Below are positions 26,201-35,529 of a stretch of 64,000 nt of DNA, in pieces; the stretch's first letter is position 1, and each line of letters starts with the position of its first letter. This DNA comes from Opisthorchis felineus (Eukaryota > Platyhelminthes > Trematoda > Opisthorchiida > Opisthorchiidae). A program made the position numbers and the translations under genes. A model generated the notes under the pieces. That model was not told where the DNA came from. It saw only the letters and a program-made list of their open reading frames with translations, and did not search any database. Location of the stretch: the NCBI GenBank assembly GCA_004794785.1, contig SJOL01001891.1, positions 1-64,000 on the forward strand. Reading direction: 5' to 3'.

Positions 26201-27702
26201 GTGGGCGTTCCAGTGATGATCTCGCGTGGATTCCCTTAAATACCCTTATATGTGGAGCGTCACTTAATGATAAGCCTAACTGTTGTAAGAGAGTAGCTAG
26301 CCACGATGAGGTTGCCCCTAAAGCGTTTTGAAAACCCCGGAAGCAGTGATTATTTTCCATTCTGGTGACAGCTCATCCATCCGGTGCGTTGAGAGTATGA
26401 TGTGTTACAATAATTCAAGAGTGCGGGAACATGAGTAAGTGTGTCTGTTCGACACGGCTTAAGGTCCAGTGTCGATTTCTTTGAGCTGAATTTTCTGCCA
26501 CATCGAATGGCTGACGAGGCTATACTATCGTTGGTGACGGAAAGAAACAAACTACCCACTTACGTAGGCATTACGAGTGTGACTCACACAGAACGAACCA
26601 GTTCCGATTACAGTTACTCGTTAGGATTATCTTGTCTTGTGGACCGCACTAGCTGTCAGTTCCGGTCCGTCTAAGACTTTGATCAGTACTTTCAAATATT
26701 CGAACGATTAATATGGCCACTGATTACCACGGGTCGATATAATATGGGTATGGGTATGGCCGAACACTTCAACAAGACAACAACCGGTCACATTTTTCAA
26801 TAGCTAGCTACTTTTCAGTCACGCATTACCAGGCTGGGGGGCTTACATCCTTGATCTCAACTTGGGTAACAACACGTTGGACGTACGAACGCAAGTGCCT
26901 TTGACTCCGAAACTGGGTTGCTGTGGAACGGGCATGTAGAAGGTACTCTGTAGTGGTCCTATGATTTTTCCGGCCCATCTCCCTATTTCAATGTTTCTAG
27001 GTCGGTTCATTCAGGGTCTTGTTATTTGTTCTCGACCTGGTTCCTGACAGTACCCATCACTCATGGACTTTTAATGGTTCCATTCAATGAATCTGATGAA
27101 ATGATCGTTAAAAAAATCGGTGGTCCTGTAAATTTGTCATGAGGTGTATTACAGTGTTTCTGGTTAATCTATGCGTATTTTAGCAAACACGATCGTAACA
27201 ACATTGGAGGTTAGAAGCATCGTCAGCTGATGTCTTGTGTTATTCATCTTCCAAAGTTTTTTTGGTTTATAGGGTTACTCCCGTTCACTCATTCACTTTT
27301 CCGCTGGGCCCCTTTTCACCGGACACTTCAAACAGAAGTCAGTCAGCAGCTGCTCCTTTTTTATGCTTCTTTCAGGCCTTTCGTCGTGGTCGTGTAAGGT
27401 TATTCCAGCAACCGTGCAATATCGCACCACAGCCAATGCCAGCTGAAGAACATTTTGCATTCGCACCTCCAAGAAGTGAAGTAAGCAATCGACAGGTGAA
27501 GGACCGTGGTGTCTCCACGACCAAATACAGTTCTAACTATAGCTCTTCGGGCACTGCTCATAATGGAGAATCCGCGAATAGCAGCCCATTGGAACACACG
27601 AAACAAGAAGCCTCCGGCGATAGACATTTTCGAACCGTTCATAAAGCTCGTTTCGCCGCCCACAATAGGCGGAAGCTTGCAGATAGAAAGCGCCAACTAT
27701 GA
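5032..27702 (+). CDS. ASCC2: Activating signal cointegrator 1 complex subunit 2 (whole gene span)
   Basis: About ten exons, introns removed, give a protein of roughly 735 residues (human ASCC2 is 757). In order they carry the N-terminal ASCC3-binding region ([39 protein letters not shown]), a helical middle ([11 protein letters not shown]), a CUE domain split over two exons ([11 protein letters not shown] and [15 protein letters not shown]), the acidic signature [12 protein letters not shown], and the basic C-terminus [15 protein letters not shown]. In known animals ASCC2 binds K63-linked ubiquitin through CUE and partners the ASCC3 helicase in AlkB-homologue alkylation repair and in splitting of collided ribosomes (yeast Rqt3/Cue3 role). 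All junctions from exon 2 onward close in phase with GT-AG; the exon 1/2 junction does not. The start at 5032 is the first Met after an in-frame TAA at 5023. Confidence 0.93.
5410..5515 (+). CDS. ASCC2: ASCC2 exon 2
   Basis: It encodes [20 protein letters not shown] and then [15 protein letters not shown], corresponding to the helical N-terminal region of ASCC2 (human ...RLHRSVFLTFLRM...). The acceptor is CCATTCAG|G; the donor is GAG|GTACTG. The first base completes a codon begun in the preceding exon, and the exon ends in phase 0. Confidence 0.88.
5560..5751 (+). CDS. ASCC2: ASCC2 exon 3
   Basis: It encodes [20 protein letters not shown] and continues LCSIYYD...[21 protein letters not shown]. 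Human ASCC2 has SAFGEILYNNFLFDIPKILD at the same place. It is bounded by two tiny introns: 44 nt upstream (5516-5559) and 40 nt downstream (5752-5791). Both ends are phase 0. Confidence 0.93.
5792..5973 (+). CDS. ASCC2: ASCC2 exon 4
   Basis: It begins [12 protein letters not shown] and ends EAHLPE plus two bases (phase 2). The segment [15 protein letters not shown] aligns with human CDTCTTLWAFLDIF. The donor at 5974 is GTAAGT, opening the first very long intron (6567 nt), which closes on 12541 with the base needed to finish an isoleucine codon. Confidence 0.92.
5974..12540. other. ASCC2 intron 4, mostly unrecognised sequence
   Basis: A 6567-nt intron. Apart from one SINE copy (about 6360-6504, minus) I see no coding homology, no strong tandem repeat and no RNA gene. 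The short open frames are scattered on both strands and have no recognisable motif. Confidence 0.7.
6360..6504 (-). mobile_element. tRNA-headed SINE family 1, copy 1
   Basis: On the minus strand this shows the family layout: a tRNA-like head with a damaged A box near 6490-6500, a B-box-like GGTCGAACGC region near 6460-6470, then a body with CATCTCGACT, CTAGGCTTGAGCAACC, CTTCCTTCTGGTGGCATGG and a 3' end CAGCTGAACGAG at 6361-6372. The same order occurs at 14.97, 20.18, 45.16, 57.05 and 59.79 kb. The copy is diverged and lies in ASCC2 intron 4, antisense. Confidence 0.7.
12541..12951 (+). CDS. ASCC2: ASCC2 exon 5
   Basis: It encodes [20 protein letters not shown] through helical sequence to [16 protein letters not shown]. 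Human ASCC2 has ...LASFYEAAIPEMES... and VAEDISLLQQASS at the corresponding ends. The acceptor is CAAACAG|T and the donor ACAT|GTAAGT. The first base completes the isoleucine from exon 4 and the last two bases start the next junction codon. Confidence 0.92.
12952..14186. other. ASCC2 intron 5
   Basis: A 1235-nt intron between GTAAGT and GTTCAG. I see no repeat family, RNA gene or coding homology in it. Confidence 0.75.
14187..14409 (+). CDS. ASCC2: ASCC2 exon 6 (first half of CUE domain)
   Basis: It starts [18 protein letters not shown], which aligns with human DETRTAYILQAVESAWEG, and ends with the first part of the CUE domain, [18 protein letters not shown] (human LISQVKDLLPDLGEGFIL). The L-P pair typical of CUE helix 1 is present. 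The donor is CAG|GTGAGT, phase 0. Confidence 0.94.
14605..14636. repeat. GA-rich low-complexity stretch
   Basis: An imperfect purine run (GAGAGAGAGACAGAGAGAAAAG) inside ASCC2 intron 6. It is a simple-sequence tract with no further function visible. Confidence 0.6.
14968..15152 (-). mobile_element. tRNA-headed SINE family 1, copy 2
   Basis: The minus strand begins with a clear A-box-like head, GAGATAGCTCAGTGGTTAAG, at about 15145-15127, followed by a B box around GTTCGAACC near 15093, then the family body and a 3' end ...GTTACAGCTGAACGAT at about 14968. It abuts the RTE-like fragment that starts near 15154. It is antisense to ASCC2. Confidence 0.82.
15154..16490 (+). mobile_element. RTE-like non-LTR retrotransposon, 5'-truncated copy
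   Basis: Plus-strand RT palm and thumb: [43 protein letters not shown] with an intact Y-A-D-D, then [26 protein letters not shown] and [17 protein letters not shown] frameshift near 15950 leads to [36 protein letters not shown] and the 3' end. The endonuclease half is missing. The C-terminal motifs are those of RTE-type elements common in flukes (by family knowledge). The stop near 15242 and other breaks show it is inactive. Confidence 0.85.
16985..17422 (+). mobile_element. Second, older RTE-like 3' end
   Basis: A more decayed copy of the same element's last few hundred bases. It has WGHRMS-like sequence near 16990, [18 protein letters not shown] near 17103-17157, the block GTGGCGCTCGTGCATC at 17218-17233 also found at 16271, and the tail wording ATTATACCA...CGCCTCCAA. 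It ends in short ACTGA repeats at 17408-17419, a microsatellite tail of the sort RTE elements have. Confidence 0.7.
19171..19274 (+). CDS. ASCC2: ASCC2 exon 7 (second half of CUE domain)
   Basis: It encodes [20 protein letters not shown] and then [14 protein letters not shown]. It matches human ACLEYYHYDPEQVINNILEE directly after the exon 6 match, completing the ubiquitin-binding CUE domain. The acceptor is TTCATTCAG|C; the donor is CCAA|GTGAGC, phase 2. Confidence 0.94.
20105..20450 (-). mobile_element. tRNA-headed, hammerhead-like SINE family 2, copy H1 (interrupted)
   Basis: On the minus strand, once the inserted SINE (20175-20352) and one target duplicate are set aside, a head with a B-box-like AGGTCCGAAACTCC (about 20376) is followed by GCGCACTGCTGATGATTCC (about 20143-20164) and ATAAAACAGCTGTACAC. 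The order CTGATGA, short stem-like region, then AAAAC is that of a hammerhead core with C-G-A-A-A-C decayed to T-A-A-A-A-C. It lies antisense in ASCC2 intron 7. Confidence 0.5.
20175..20352 (+). mobile_element. tRNA-headed SINE family 1, copy 3, with target-site duplication
   Basis: The head reads GATTTAGCTCAGTGGTTAGA, with GTGGTTAGAGC duplicated in tandem (about 20190-20215), then a B box GTGGTTCGAACCC. The body has CATCTCGACG, GTTTGGGCAACCTGGCAGT, CTTCCTTCGGGTGGCATGG and GTGTTACAGATGAACAATT. It is flanked by an 11-bp direct repeat, ATCTCATGAAA (20164-20174 and 20353-20363), which looks like a target-site duplication and suggests a fairly recent insertion. Confidence 0.87.
20769..21061 (+). 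CDS. ASCC2: ASCC2 exon 8
   Basis: A long hydrophilic segment: [64 protein letters not shown]. It corresponds to the poorly conserved linker of ASCC2 after the CUE domain. The first base completes AAG from exon 7, and the exon ends G|GTAGGG in phase 1. Joined to exon 9 it gives [14 protein letters not shown], very close to human [12 protein letters not shown], which confirms the splice. Confidence 0.92.
21062..22134. other. ASCC2 intron 8
   Basis: A 1073-nt intron from GTAGGG to TTTCAG. Short open frames occur, but no repeat or gene is recognised. Confidence 0.75.
22135..22256 (+). CDS. ASCC2: ASCC2 exon 9 (acidic signature)
   Basis: It encodes [20 protein letters not shown] and [21 protein letters not shown]. 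The DEYDDTYD block is one of the most conserved pieces of animal ASCC2. The acceptor is TTTCAG|AT; the donor is GGT|GTGAGT, phase 0. Confidence 0.94.
23210..23385 (+). mobile_element. Hammerhead-like SINE family 2, copy H2
   Basis: CTGCTGATGAGCTCC at 23298-23312 is followed by AATAAGCGCGGAACC and CGAGTCCATTGCTCC, then GTGTGGACTCACCGG, the same downstream order as the copy at 62.4 kb. CTGATGAG is intact, but GAAAC reads GGAAC. The upstream head is too diverged to call boxes. It is in sense orientation within ASCC2 intron 9. Confidence 0.5.
24625..24800. repeat. Retrozyme-like repeat, inverted composite copy
   Basis: The left part (about 24625-24690) resembles the ~307-bp unit of the 34.7-kb array as read on the plus strand (CACTCATTTGCAGATT, GAGAGACTCCCAGCTGAAT). 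The right part (about 24710-24795) resembles the same unit inverted (TGAATATCGTACCAACTGAA). The ribozyme core is absent. It belongs to the variant seen also at 31.9 and 58.8 kb. Confidence 0.65.
25431..25560 (+). mobile_element. Hammerhead-like SINE family 2, copy H3
   Basis: A B-box-like GGATTCGAATC (25453-25463) is followed by GTGCGCACTGCTGGTGATTC and then TCATCGAAGGGGAGACAGC. This is the family order of tRNA-like head, CTGATGA-like core half, stem-like segment and GAAAC-like half, with both core halves mutated. It is in sense orientation within ASCC2 intron 9. Confidence 0.5.
27376..27702 (+). CDS. ASCC2: ASCC2 exon 10 (C-terminus)
   Basis: It starts [13 protein letters not shown], includes [20 protein letters not shown], and ends [20 protein letters not shown] then L and TGA (27700-27702). 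The basic end matches human ANHNRRTMADRKRSKG. The acceptor is CTTTCAG|G, phase 0, consistent with exon 9. No canonical polyadenylation signal was found close downstream. Confidence 0.93.
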   Translation, partial: AFRRGRVRLFQQPCNIAPQPMPAEEHFAFAPPRSEVSNRQVKDRGVSTTKYSSNYSSSGTAHNGESANSSPLEHTKQEASGDRHFRTVHKARFAAHNRRKLADRKRQL

Positions 27703-30700
27703 GCGATAGCTCAGCATATCCCCATACACTCACCGGCTTGTCTTTCGGTTGCTTCAAAATTCCATTTTGGAACGCCTTCCAAACTCTTCTTTCTGATGCA
27801 TTTGTACGGAACGCAAATCAAAACAACTATTTTGCATATTCAATAATTCGGTCGTTCTGCTATTTAACACGAAACGTCTGGTGTATATGGGGGCTGGGGG
27901 GTGGGGATTCAGTAGGGCCGTAAAGTTGGACCTGGTTTCATCGAAAAGGCAGTATTCCGGCCAGCCTGGTCTTTCATGTTACACGCTTTTAGGGCTCTCA
28001 AGGTTTTGTGTCTGCACCATGGAGGTGATGCGAGTTACATGGGGGTTTGAATTGGTTATTTACCGTTGTTTTCCCGATGTCCGATTCCGCTTTTCACAGT
28101 CTCCGTTTGGTGTGTGTGTGTGTCCGATCTTGGAGCGCAGTCACATCACAAAGGCAGCTTAGATATGCCCTGACTCTTTAGAGGATCACTGGACACGTTA
28201 TTTTGATCGGTTTCACGGCTGTGTCGAACTGTGACGACAATACTTGTATGTACCTTTTATGGCTCTGGTGGCTGACCAGTGGTCGGTCACCTTCCAATTT
28301 CAGAAGCGGGGAACGTTGACTCAGCTGACGTATGTACAGTGATGACTGGGTTTGTTCGCGTGTTTTGTTAAGTAATGCGCTGGGAAAAGTGTTCTATATA
28401 CTTTTGCTGAGATGTCTCTGGTAATTATTAGGCCACCCACTTTCGCGATACCCATGTCCAATGGTGCACAAAATGGAGTAGTTTGATCCAGGTTCAGATT
28501 TGTAAAATTCGATTTCTTGAATACATATGAATAAATGAGAAAATAGGTGAGAGAAATGGACGTGAAATAAGTATGATGCCGCCAAAGTTTGGCTTTTATC
28601 CCTTGCATCTCATGCGTTGTGGCGTTTGTTTTTGACTTTTCAGCGTCCGAAAGGAGTACAGTTTGTGCTTGTTGCTTAAATCAGCTTAGATTCGGCGTAA
28701 ACAAGGTATGCGGCATTCAGAATACGGTTTACTCAAATGTGGCATGATGATACGTATGTTAGTATAGGAAGGCACTTCGGTACGCCGATGACAAAGCGGC
28801 CGTCATGTTTACCTAATCAGTTTTGGAGCCAGACCCAGGTTACTGGATCTGTCACGGATGGGCTGTAGGGAATGTGAATGCTTCTAGAAATGCATCGAAC
28901 GAGTAAGCACAACAACTACTTCGTGGTCAATAATTAAATGACCCTCAATTGGGTACTACTGCAAGGTATCTCTGAGGCACACTTTCACTCCAGTTGCGTA
29001 TGATTTTGTTTCTATCATCCTTGAAGTATTATGCGCTTCACTTCATGCAGCGTGTTAAAGGTTGCTGTCCACATAAATATGTGTCGCAGATTTACATCAG
29101 GCGTTCTCAATCGCATTTATAATCGTTTCACTCTGTGGTCTTGGTCTCCGCAATCTGGTGAGCTGTATTCTGTTGACATATTGCTAGTCCGGGTCGCTTA
29201 CTCCTGTTTCCCTTGGGAGAAAAAAAAACCCTGTAAACCACCACATGGCCAATACTGCAAGCTCGACGCTTGAGCTCGTTTTCCTTTTGTGGGTTCGTTA
29301 AGTTCATTAGGGGTAACCAACTTCAAATTTTCTCATCAACGGTGTTTACACAGTGCCTTTCAAAATTCCTTGAACCTGACTGCAATTTATCTAGGGTACT
29401 TGTCCCATCTTTTTATACTCCAGACTTGGGTCATGTTGTATTGCATCTATGTCATATTTGGGAAGTATATACAAGAACTTAACTAAAAATAAAAAATAAA
29501 TTGAAAAGTTAAAAGGACGTGTTGAGTCTGTTCCCTCACACTCATATGATTCGACCCATAGAATACCTGCGTTTACACCAGAAGTTGACTGCCTGTGGGA
29601 GATCAGCACGCCGCATGACCAGTCATTGCGTGCGATAGCCTGTTGGATGGAAAGGGATCTCTTTTAACACGTGGTCATGGAGGGAATTTACCAGCAAAAT
29701 AAGCTTCACTGGTCCAATAAAATCTGATCCTTTCTGAGGAGCAACCTTCGTAGGGGCTTCTGTGCATAGATGTCTTTGGTTCGTCTCTATTTGCGTTCAG
29801 GGAATGATGAGAGCTAGGAAATTACATAGTGATTCGTACCGGCTTTGCCATGAATACAGAACGCCCACGGGAAGAGAATAACAGTAATCGGACCAGCAGC
29901 TGCCTGGAACGGCTGTTGAGAAATCCGCGCACCTACTTACGAGTAGGCACAACTAAATGCGTTGTAGAATTTCTGTTCGCCTCCGCTGTCCTGGCACAAA
30001 CATTCTGGTCAGTCCTCACTGGTACGAGCTATGACTAGAACCAGACGAATATTACGGTTTGTGCCTGCAACTGGATGGATGCAACTGCTTTCTAGTGTTC
30101 ACCCGTTACTAGTATAGGAAGCAAAACCAATTAGGATGCCACGTCTGTTCGACAGCGTGATGACAGTGCAGCACAAATCATGAACAAACCCAAGTGGTTC
30201 AAAACGGCGCAGGCTGGCCAGACGGCCTAAGGGTCTGGACGTGTGGAGGCATCGTGATTGCTTGTATTTATGCGGGACAATTCTTGTCTAGGTCTGCGAA
30301 CAACGCTGAGACAATGAGAAGGAACGATCAATGTGCGTCCGACACAGTGGCGAACAGTATTATTGGCAGTTTCTGCAGGAGCCCGTCAGCAATTTAGTCG
30401 TTGGTGCCTGGGTTTGAATCGCGGAAATATAAAATTTGAGGGCAGTAATTCATTATCGCTGGTGGTATATGCGACTCTATGGTCCTCGTTATATGGACTG
30501 AGCTAAGCACTAGCTAGCCATATGTGTACTTCGCGTTTGTGGACTACAGTTATATCCTACTTTCGTGAGTCTTGCGGTCAATTCAGCAGGATTCTCACGA
30601 CAGAATGATACAACAGTTCCTTACGAACCTGCGGAAAACACGGTCAACAAGTAAAGAGAAGCCTAACCTAGTGGAAATAGGCATACCATGTACAAGGTTA

Positions 30701-31689
30701 ACTGTAAGGATTCCAACAAACCGCGTTGGACAAACGTAAAAGAAGCCTTATCCCAGACTTCATGAACACAAATGCTTTCTTGAAAGAAACGTCTATCGCC
30801 CATTGCTATCCAGAGAAGTTCGTAAGCCTACACAGCACCATGTTAGGTGTTTGAGGTTATCAGAAAAAACTGAAATATACCTTTTCACGTCTTGCAATTT
30901 AAGCACTTTAAGACCCTCGTTCGGGAAAGTACTTGACTGAATCCGCTGCACAGAAGAAATCTCATGTTTCATGTGAAACAATATTCTTTGACATGACACT
31001 ACGAATAGGGTTGATGGAAACTCTTTGTTAGCCTACTATTGGGATGGGCCAAATGCTTCAGCTCGCCCCCTCCGCACCAATTATTATTCATTTGCGATAC
31101 TCGAGGAAGATGAACAAGAATTTGGATTCTCACTGGCTATCCAGCGAATTTTCTACAGTGGCCGTAAATTTTCGTCGTCTGAGCCCGGGCGCACATGCTA
31201 ATCATTTGGCCTCATTAAATGGGCAATTTGTGTTGAAAGAAGTTGCATACGAGGGCCTACATTGAGCGAGTGAGTAAGCTTGGTTTTCGATAACGCCTGG
31301 GTCGACAGTTCTTACCCTGGCTGGAGTCTTCCCCAAGGAAACTTTCTTTAATGGTGAAAAAGATACGAGTGAAAGTTTGCATGGAACCGAAAGCAACCTG
31401 GTTGCACGTTCTGGCTTCACCCACGGCTTGATGGGCAAAGCGCAGCTGTTGTTCATCGCACTTTGTTGATTTAGGATGTCATCATCACATGAGTTCCCTT
31501 GATGTTTCCCAAGAATTGATACTTTCAGCATGCAAGCAAGGTCTTATGCCAGAAGGAAGGCGCCCTTGAGGTAACACAGAAATTGGTCCTGGAGAACGGC
31601 TTCTAAAGTTTTGGCGCATTAGATGGAAGCCCTACACTTAGCTGAATAAAAATCTCCACTTATTTTGATCCACTCCTTAAGAGGCGACG
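27703..31689. other. Intergenic stretch without recognised genes
   Basis: About 4 kb. A short TG run lies near 28110-28122. A B-box-like GGGTTTGAATCGC near 30410 may mark a degraded SINE. I recognise no coding exon, and the open frames are short, on both strands, and have no known motif. Confidence 0.6.
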
Positions 31690-32004
31690 CATTACTCATA
31701 AGGTTTCTGAAAACCCTTCGACAGCCCATGACCGGTATCGCCCATCTTGGGGCTCATCAGGTAGGTGCGGTCCCCGAGTTTCCGTCAACCTCATGTTCTA
31801 CTTGAGCCCAAATTGGAGTGATTTCGACAAATGCACTCATTTAAAAATCAATGTGGTTTGTCGAATGGTGTCCAGCAACCTTGTGAGTAGTTTCCTTTAT
31901 GAAAATATAATGCGATATCTCGAATATCGTACCAACTGCAACATGAGACGGCCTTTGTGCAGCTCATTCAGTAAAAGAATATCATAAACGAGAGATTCAG
32001 CTGA
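31690..32004. repeat. Retrozyme-like repeat entering the assembly gap
   Basis: 31690-31885 resembles the array unit on the same strand, including a hammerhead at 31724-31766 (sense on minus): CTGATGAG, stem II, then C-G-A-T-A-C instead of C-G-A-A-A-C, so it is probably inactive. 31888-32004 is the unit inverted (CAGCAACCTTGTGAGTAG, ATATCTCGAATATCGTACC, CGAGAGATTCAGCTGA) and runs directly into the Ns. Confidence 0.8.
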
Positions 32005-32731
32005 NNNNNNNNNNNNNNNNNNNNNNNNNNNNNNNNNNNNNNNNNNNNNNNNNNNNNNNNNNNNNNNNNNNNNNNNNNNNNNNNNNNNNNNNNNNNNNNN
32101 NNNNNNNNNNNNNNNNNNNNNNNNNNNNNNNNNNNNNNNNNNNNNNNNNNNNNNNNNNNNNNNNNNNNNNNNNNNNNNNNNNNNNNNNNNNNNNNNNNNN
32201 NNNNNNNNNNNNNNNNNNNNNNNNNNNNNNNNNNNNNNNNNNNNNNNNNNNNNNNNNNNNNNNNNNNNNNNNNNNNNNNNNNNNNNNNNNNNNNNNNNNN
32301 NNNNNNNNNNNNNNNNNNNNNNNNNNNNNNNNNNNNNNNNNNNNNNNNNNNNNNNNNNNNNNNNNNNNNNNNNNNNNNNNNNNNNNNNNNNNNNNNNNNN
32401 NNNNNNNNNNNNNNNNNNNNNNNNNNNNNNNNNNNNNNNNNNNNNNNNNNNNNNNNNNNNNNNNNNNNNNNNNNNNNNNNNNNNNNNNNNNNNNNNNNNN
32501 NNNNNNNNNNNNNNNNNNNNNNNNNNNNNNNNNNNNNNNNNNNNNNNNNNNNNNNNNNNNNNNNNNNNNNNNNNNNNNNNNNNNNNNNNNNNNNNNNNNN
32601 NNNNNNNNNNNNNNNNNNNNNNNNNNNNNNNNNNNNNNNNNNNNNNNNNNNNNNNNNNNNNNNNNNNNNNNNNNNNNNNNNNNNNNNNNNNNNNNNNNNN
32701 NNNNNNNNNNNNNNNNNNNNNNNNNNNNNNN
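32005..32731. other. Assembly gap (727 N)
   Basis: A run of N. Its left edge is inside a retrozyme-like repeat copy, so repeat-driven assembly failure is a likely cause. Apparent open frames across it carry no information. Confidence 1.
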
Positions 32732-34719
32732 CAACCTACCTCCCCCAACTGAAGCGAAAGTCACGCGTAGCTCGCGCACCTACCCAAAGAGTTTTCCCAC
32801 CAGTCAACCTCTTACCCGAATGTATACGTTAAGTGAGTCAATCTCCATGGTCCTGAGTGCATGAGGAATGTAGAACTAAACCTCCTCCTACTAAAGGCTA
32901 AGCAAGTTCCTCACTACGTGTGATTTTCCCCACCAAACAGTCTCACTTTACCCGGATCGTAGACTATATCCAAGAAGCAGTACATTTTACTCTCACTCTG
33001 CTGAATTCCTGCAGCTTTGCTCGGACGCCTGTGGCTGGAACATGGTAAACTCCGAGGTGGTAGCAACAGAAGGTTGTAGTCGGCTTGGTTACCAGGCAAA
33101 AGTTATTTCATGTTGAGAAACATACATTTCTTTCCAGGAAACTTTTGGTTTCTGAGAAGGCAGACTCTAGGGTATTATACAGTGAGATGTTAATTATTGA
33201 GGGAAACATTGCATTTCACTGAAAGGCTTCTGATACATCAAAAAAATAACAATTTTGGGATGTTTACCTCGGAGCAAACCAAAGCACGTCTGTCTCATAC
33301 CACAGTCGATTATTTGGACACGTGGCTAAATTGTTTTGCATTCAATTCACCACGGTTTGGAAATTCCTCACGGCTCCGTGCAAAGCACACTGCTGATGAT
33401 CCCCAAAAGTAACGATGCAGCTGTACACTGGTTCTCGGTCCTACAACATACATCAATTGCAGTACGCAATCTCGCTTCCCTCAAGTCTGCTCGAGGTGCT
33501 GAGCTAACGGACCGAATTTCACCTTTCTTCTGCCGATATAGCATTACAAGGCACATTGTTGTTTTGGGGGTAAAAGCCGTGTCCAAACAGAAGAAAGCAC
33601 CACGAGTCTGCCGAAGGCGCGAAGAAGTCGCTGGGCTCTTTCTGCCGAGACAAATGTTTTTGTAAATGTTCCACGGGATGATGGCGTCAGGTGTTGAGGA
33701 GACCTAGACAGCTCAACCTTCTGATGGACTTGAAATGGATACGCTGGTCTTCGGTTTGTATGAAAATTTTGCGAAGTGCATGCAACTAAGACGCATAAAA
33801 TTTCATTTCCTAAGTACTTCATTATTGTGTAAAAGACAGTGGTGGCGTTATTTATATTGTCTTTTACCGTTGATTTACGCTAAATCCAAATGTTCATTCG
33901 TGCGACCAAGCAAAAAAGGTCTTTAGAAAACTTCTCGCTCTTGAGCACTTTCGAAAATTTTCTTGATGCAGTAGACACCATCCACAGGCGATATCTCAGA
34001 ACTTGACTGACAGAAGCCATTTAGGGAGCAAACTGACACAAGACTTCCTCGTTACAAACTTGACGTCAGCAAATAGATATGAACTGTATTTCGTTATATT
34101 TATTCGGGTTTATACCACAGAAGCCTTTTACTTTGAGCCTCTACAACCATCATCACCTCAACCCCCTATAAGAAGTAGGGGAGATGAAAGCATAGTTACC
34201 TGTGTTAGACAACCTTGGTGCAATCTAACTACCAACAGATTTGTTGCCAAATTTACAGACGATTTAAAGTTGATTCCGACCCCTTGTCTTAGCCAACCTG
34301 CACCTTGTTCGGACAGCAAACAGTGTTTTCTTATCTCCGTTACACTGACATCCTTTTTGGCTTCTTTAAGCACGAAGTTAGACAATTTCAGCTTAGTTGG
34401 AGTTATGCCAGTGGCATTTTCTTGTGTTCAGTTTAGGTCAGTTAACTCATTCTGATTCCCAAAACTATTCCTTGCCTCGAAGGTGCCGCAACAACCCTTA
34501 CGAAACGGTATTTTTTAGGGCCTCCTGGCTTCAAAAGCCTTTTTATCCCTATTATTTCTATTTCTCATAATCATGGTTAAAAAATGCTTTACTGTAAGGA
34601 ATAGTTTGTTCCCAAGTTCTGTCGCCTCAGATACTTTTACGTTATTTCCGTAGCCTGCATTTGTCAGTCCTCAAAAGGGACAGGTACTTTCGATTTATTC
34701 TTTGGAATTAAGAATATTT
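32732..34719. other. Intergenic stretch, nothing recognised
   Basis: About 2 kb between the gap and the array. It contains several open frames of about 60-150 codons on both strands (the largest at 34003-34455) with no motif I recognise. They are treated as chance. Confidence 0.55.
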
Positions 34720-34929
34720 CTCAAGAAATACACTCATTTGCAAATCAGTTTGGTTTTGCGAGAGACTCACCTGGAACCCAGCTGAATCTCTCGTTTGTGA
34801 TGTTTCCATGCAACTGAATGTGCTGCACCAGGCCGCCTCATGTTCCAGTTGCTACGATATTCGAGATATCGCGATGCATGTAATTTTGCGCAATGTACTA
34901 CTCATAAGGTTGCTGAAAATTCTTCGACA

Positions 34930-34972
34930 GCCCACGACCGGTTTCGCCCTTCTTGGGGCTCATCAGGTAGGC
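34930..34972 (-). ncRNA. Type I hammerhead ribozyme, consensus copy
   Basis: On the minus strand all parts are present: stem I GCCTAC with GTGGGC (six pairs, one G-U), core CTGATGA, stem II GCCC with GGGC closing a CAAGAA loop, core GAA, and a minimal stem III ACC with GGT. The cleavage nucleotide is C, with predicted scission between 34936 and 34935. A stem III this short has almost no loop, so folding may need a dimer, as described for related small hammerheads. The structure was derived by eye. Confidence 0.88.
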
Positions 34973-35236
34973 GCAGTCCCCGAGTTTCCGTCAACCTTAT
35001 GTTCTACTTGAAACCAAATTGCACGAAATTGGCGAAATACACTCATCTGCAAACAAATTTGGTTTTGCGAGAGACTCACCTGGAACCCAGCTGAATCTCT
35101 CGTTTGTGATGTTTCCAGGCAACTGAATGTGCTGCACCAGGCCGCCTCATTTTTCAGTTGCTACGATATTCGAGATATCGCGATACATGTATATTCGTAA
35201 TGCACTACTCATAAGGTTGCTGAAAATTCTTCGACA

Positions 35237-35279
35237 GCCCACGACCGGTTTCGCCCTTCTTGGGGCTCATTAGGTAGGC
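35237..35279 (-). ncRNA. Type I hammerhead ribozyme, one core change
   Basis: Identical in layout to the copy at 34930-34972, but the core CTGATGA reads CTAATGA. That guanine is an invariant core residue in hammerheads, so activity is probably lost. All three stems are intact. The predicted (ancestral) cleavage site is 35243/35242. Confidence 0.82.
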
Positions 35280-35529
35280 GCAATCCCCGAGTTTTCGTCA
35301 ACCTTATGTTCTACTTGAAACCAAATTGCACGAAATTAGCGAAATACGCTCACTTGCGAACAAATTTGGTTTTTACGAGAGACTCACCTGGAACCCAGCT
35401 GAATCTCTCGTTTGTGATGTTTCCAGGCAACTGAATGTGCTACACCGGGCGGCCTCATGCTTCAGTTGCTGCGATATTCGAGATATCGCGATACATGCAT
35501 ATACGTAATGCACTACTCATAAGGTTGCT

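Larger units (their letters stand above)
22257..27375. other. ASCC2 intron 9, repeat-bearing
   Basis: A 5119-nt intron holding two hammerhead-like SINE pieces (23.2-23.4 and 25.43-25.56 kb, sense) and one copy of the retrozyme-like repeat (24.62-24.80 kb). A minus-strand TAGCTCAGCTGG at about 26062-26073 resembles a lone A box. Elsewhere nothing is recognised. Confidence 0.7.

Noticed and set aside
31897..32779. Two long minus-strand open frames of 260-283 codons
   Set aside because: They consist mainly of undetermined residues across the N gap.
34003..34455. A 150-codon open frame with plausible start
   Set aside because: No recognisable domain, no splice-linked neighbours, and within the length expected by chance in 64 kb.
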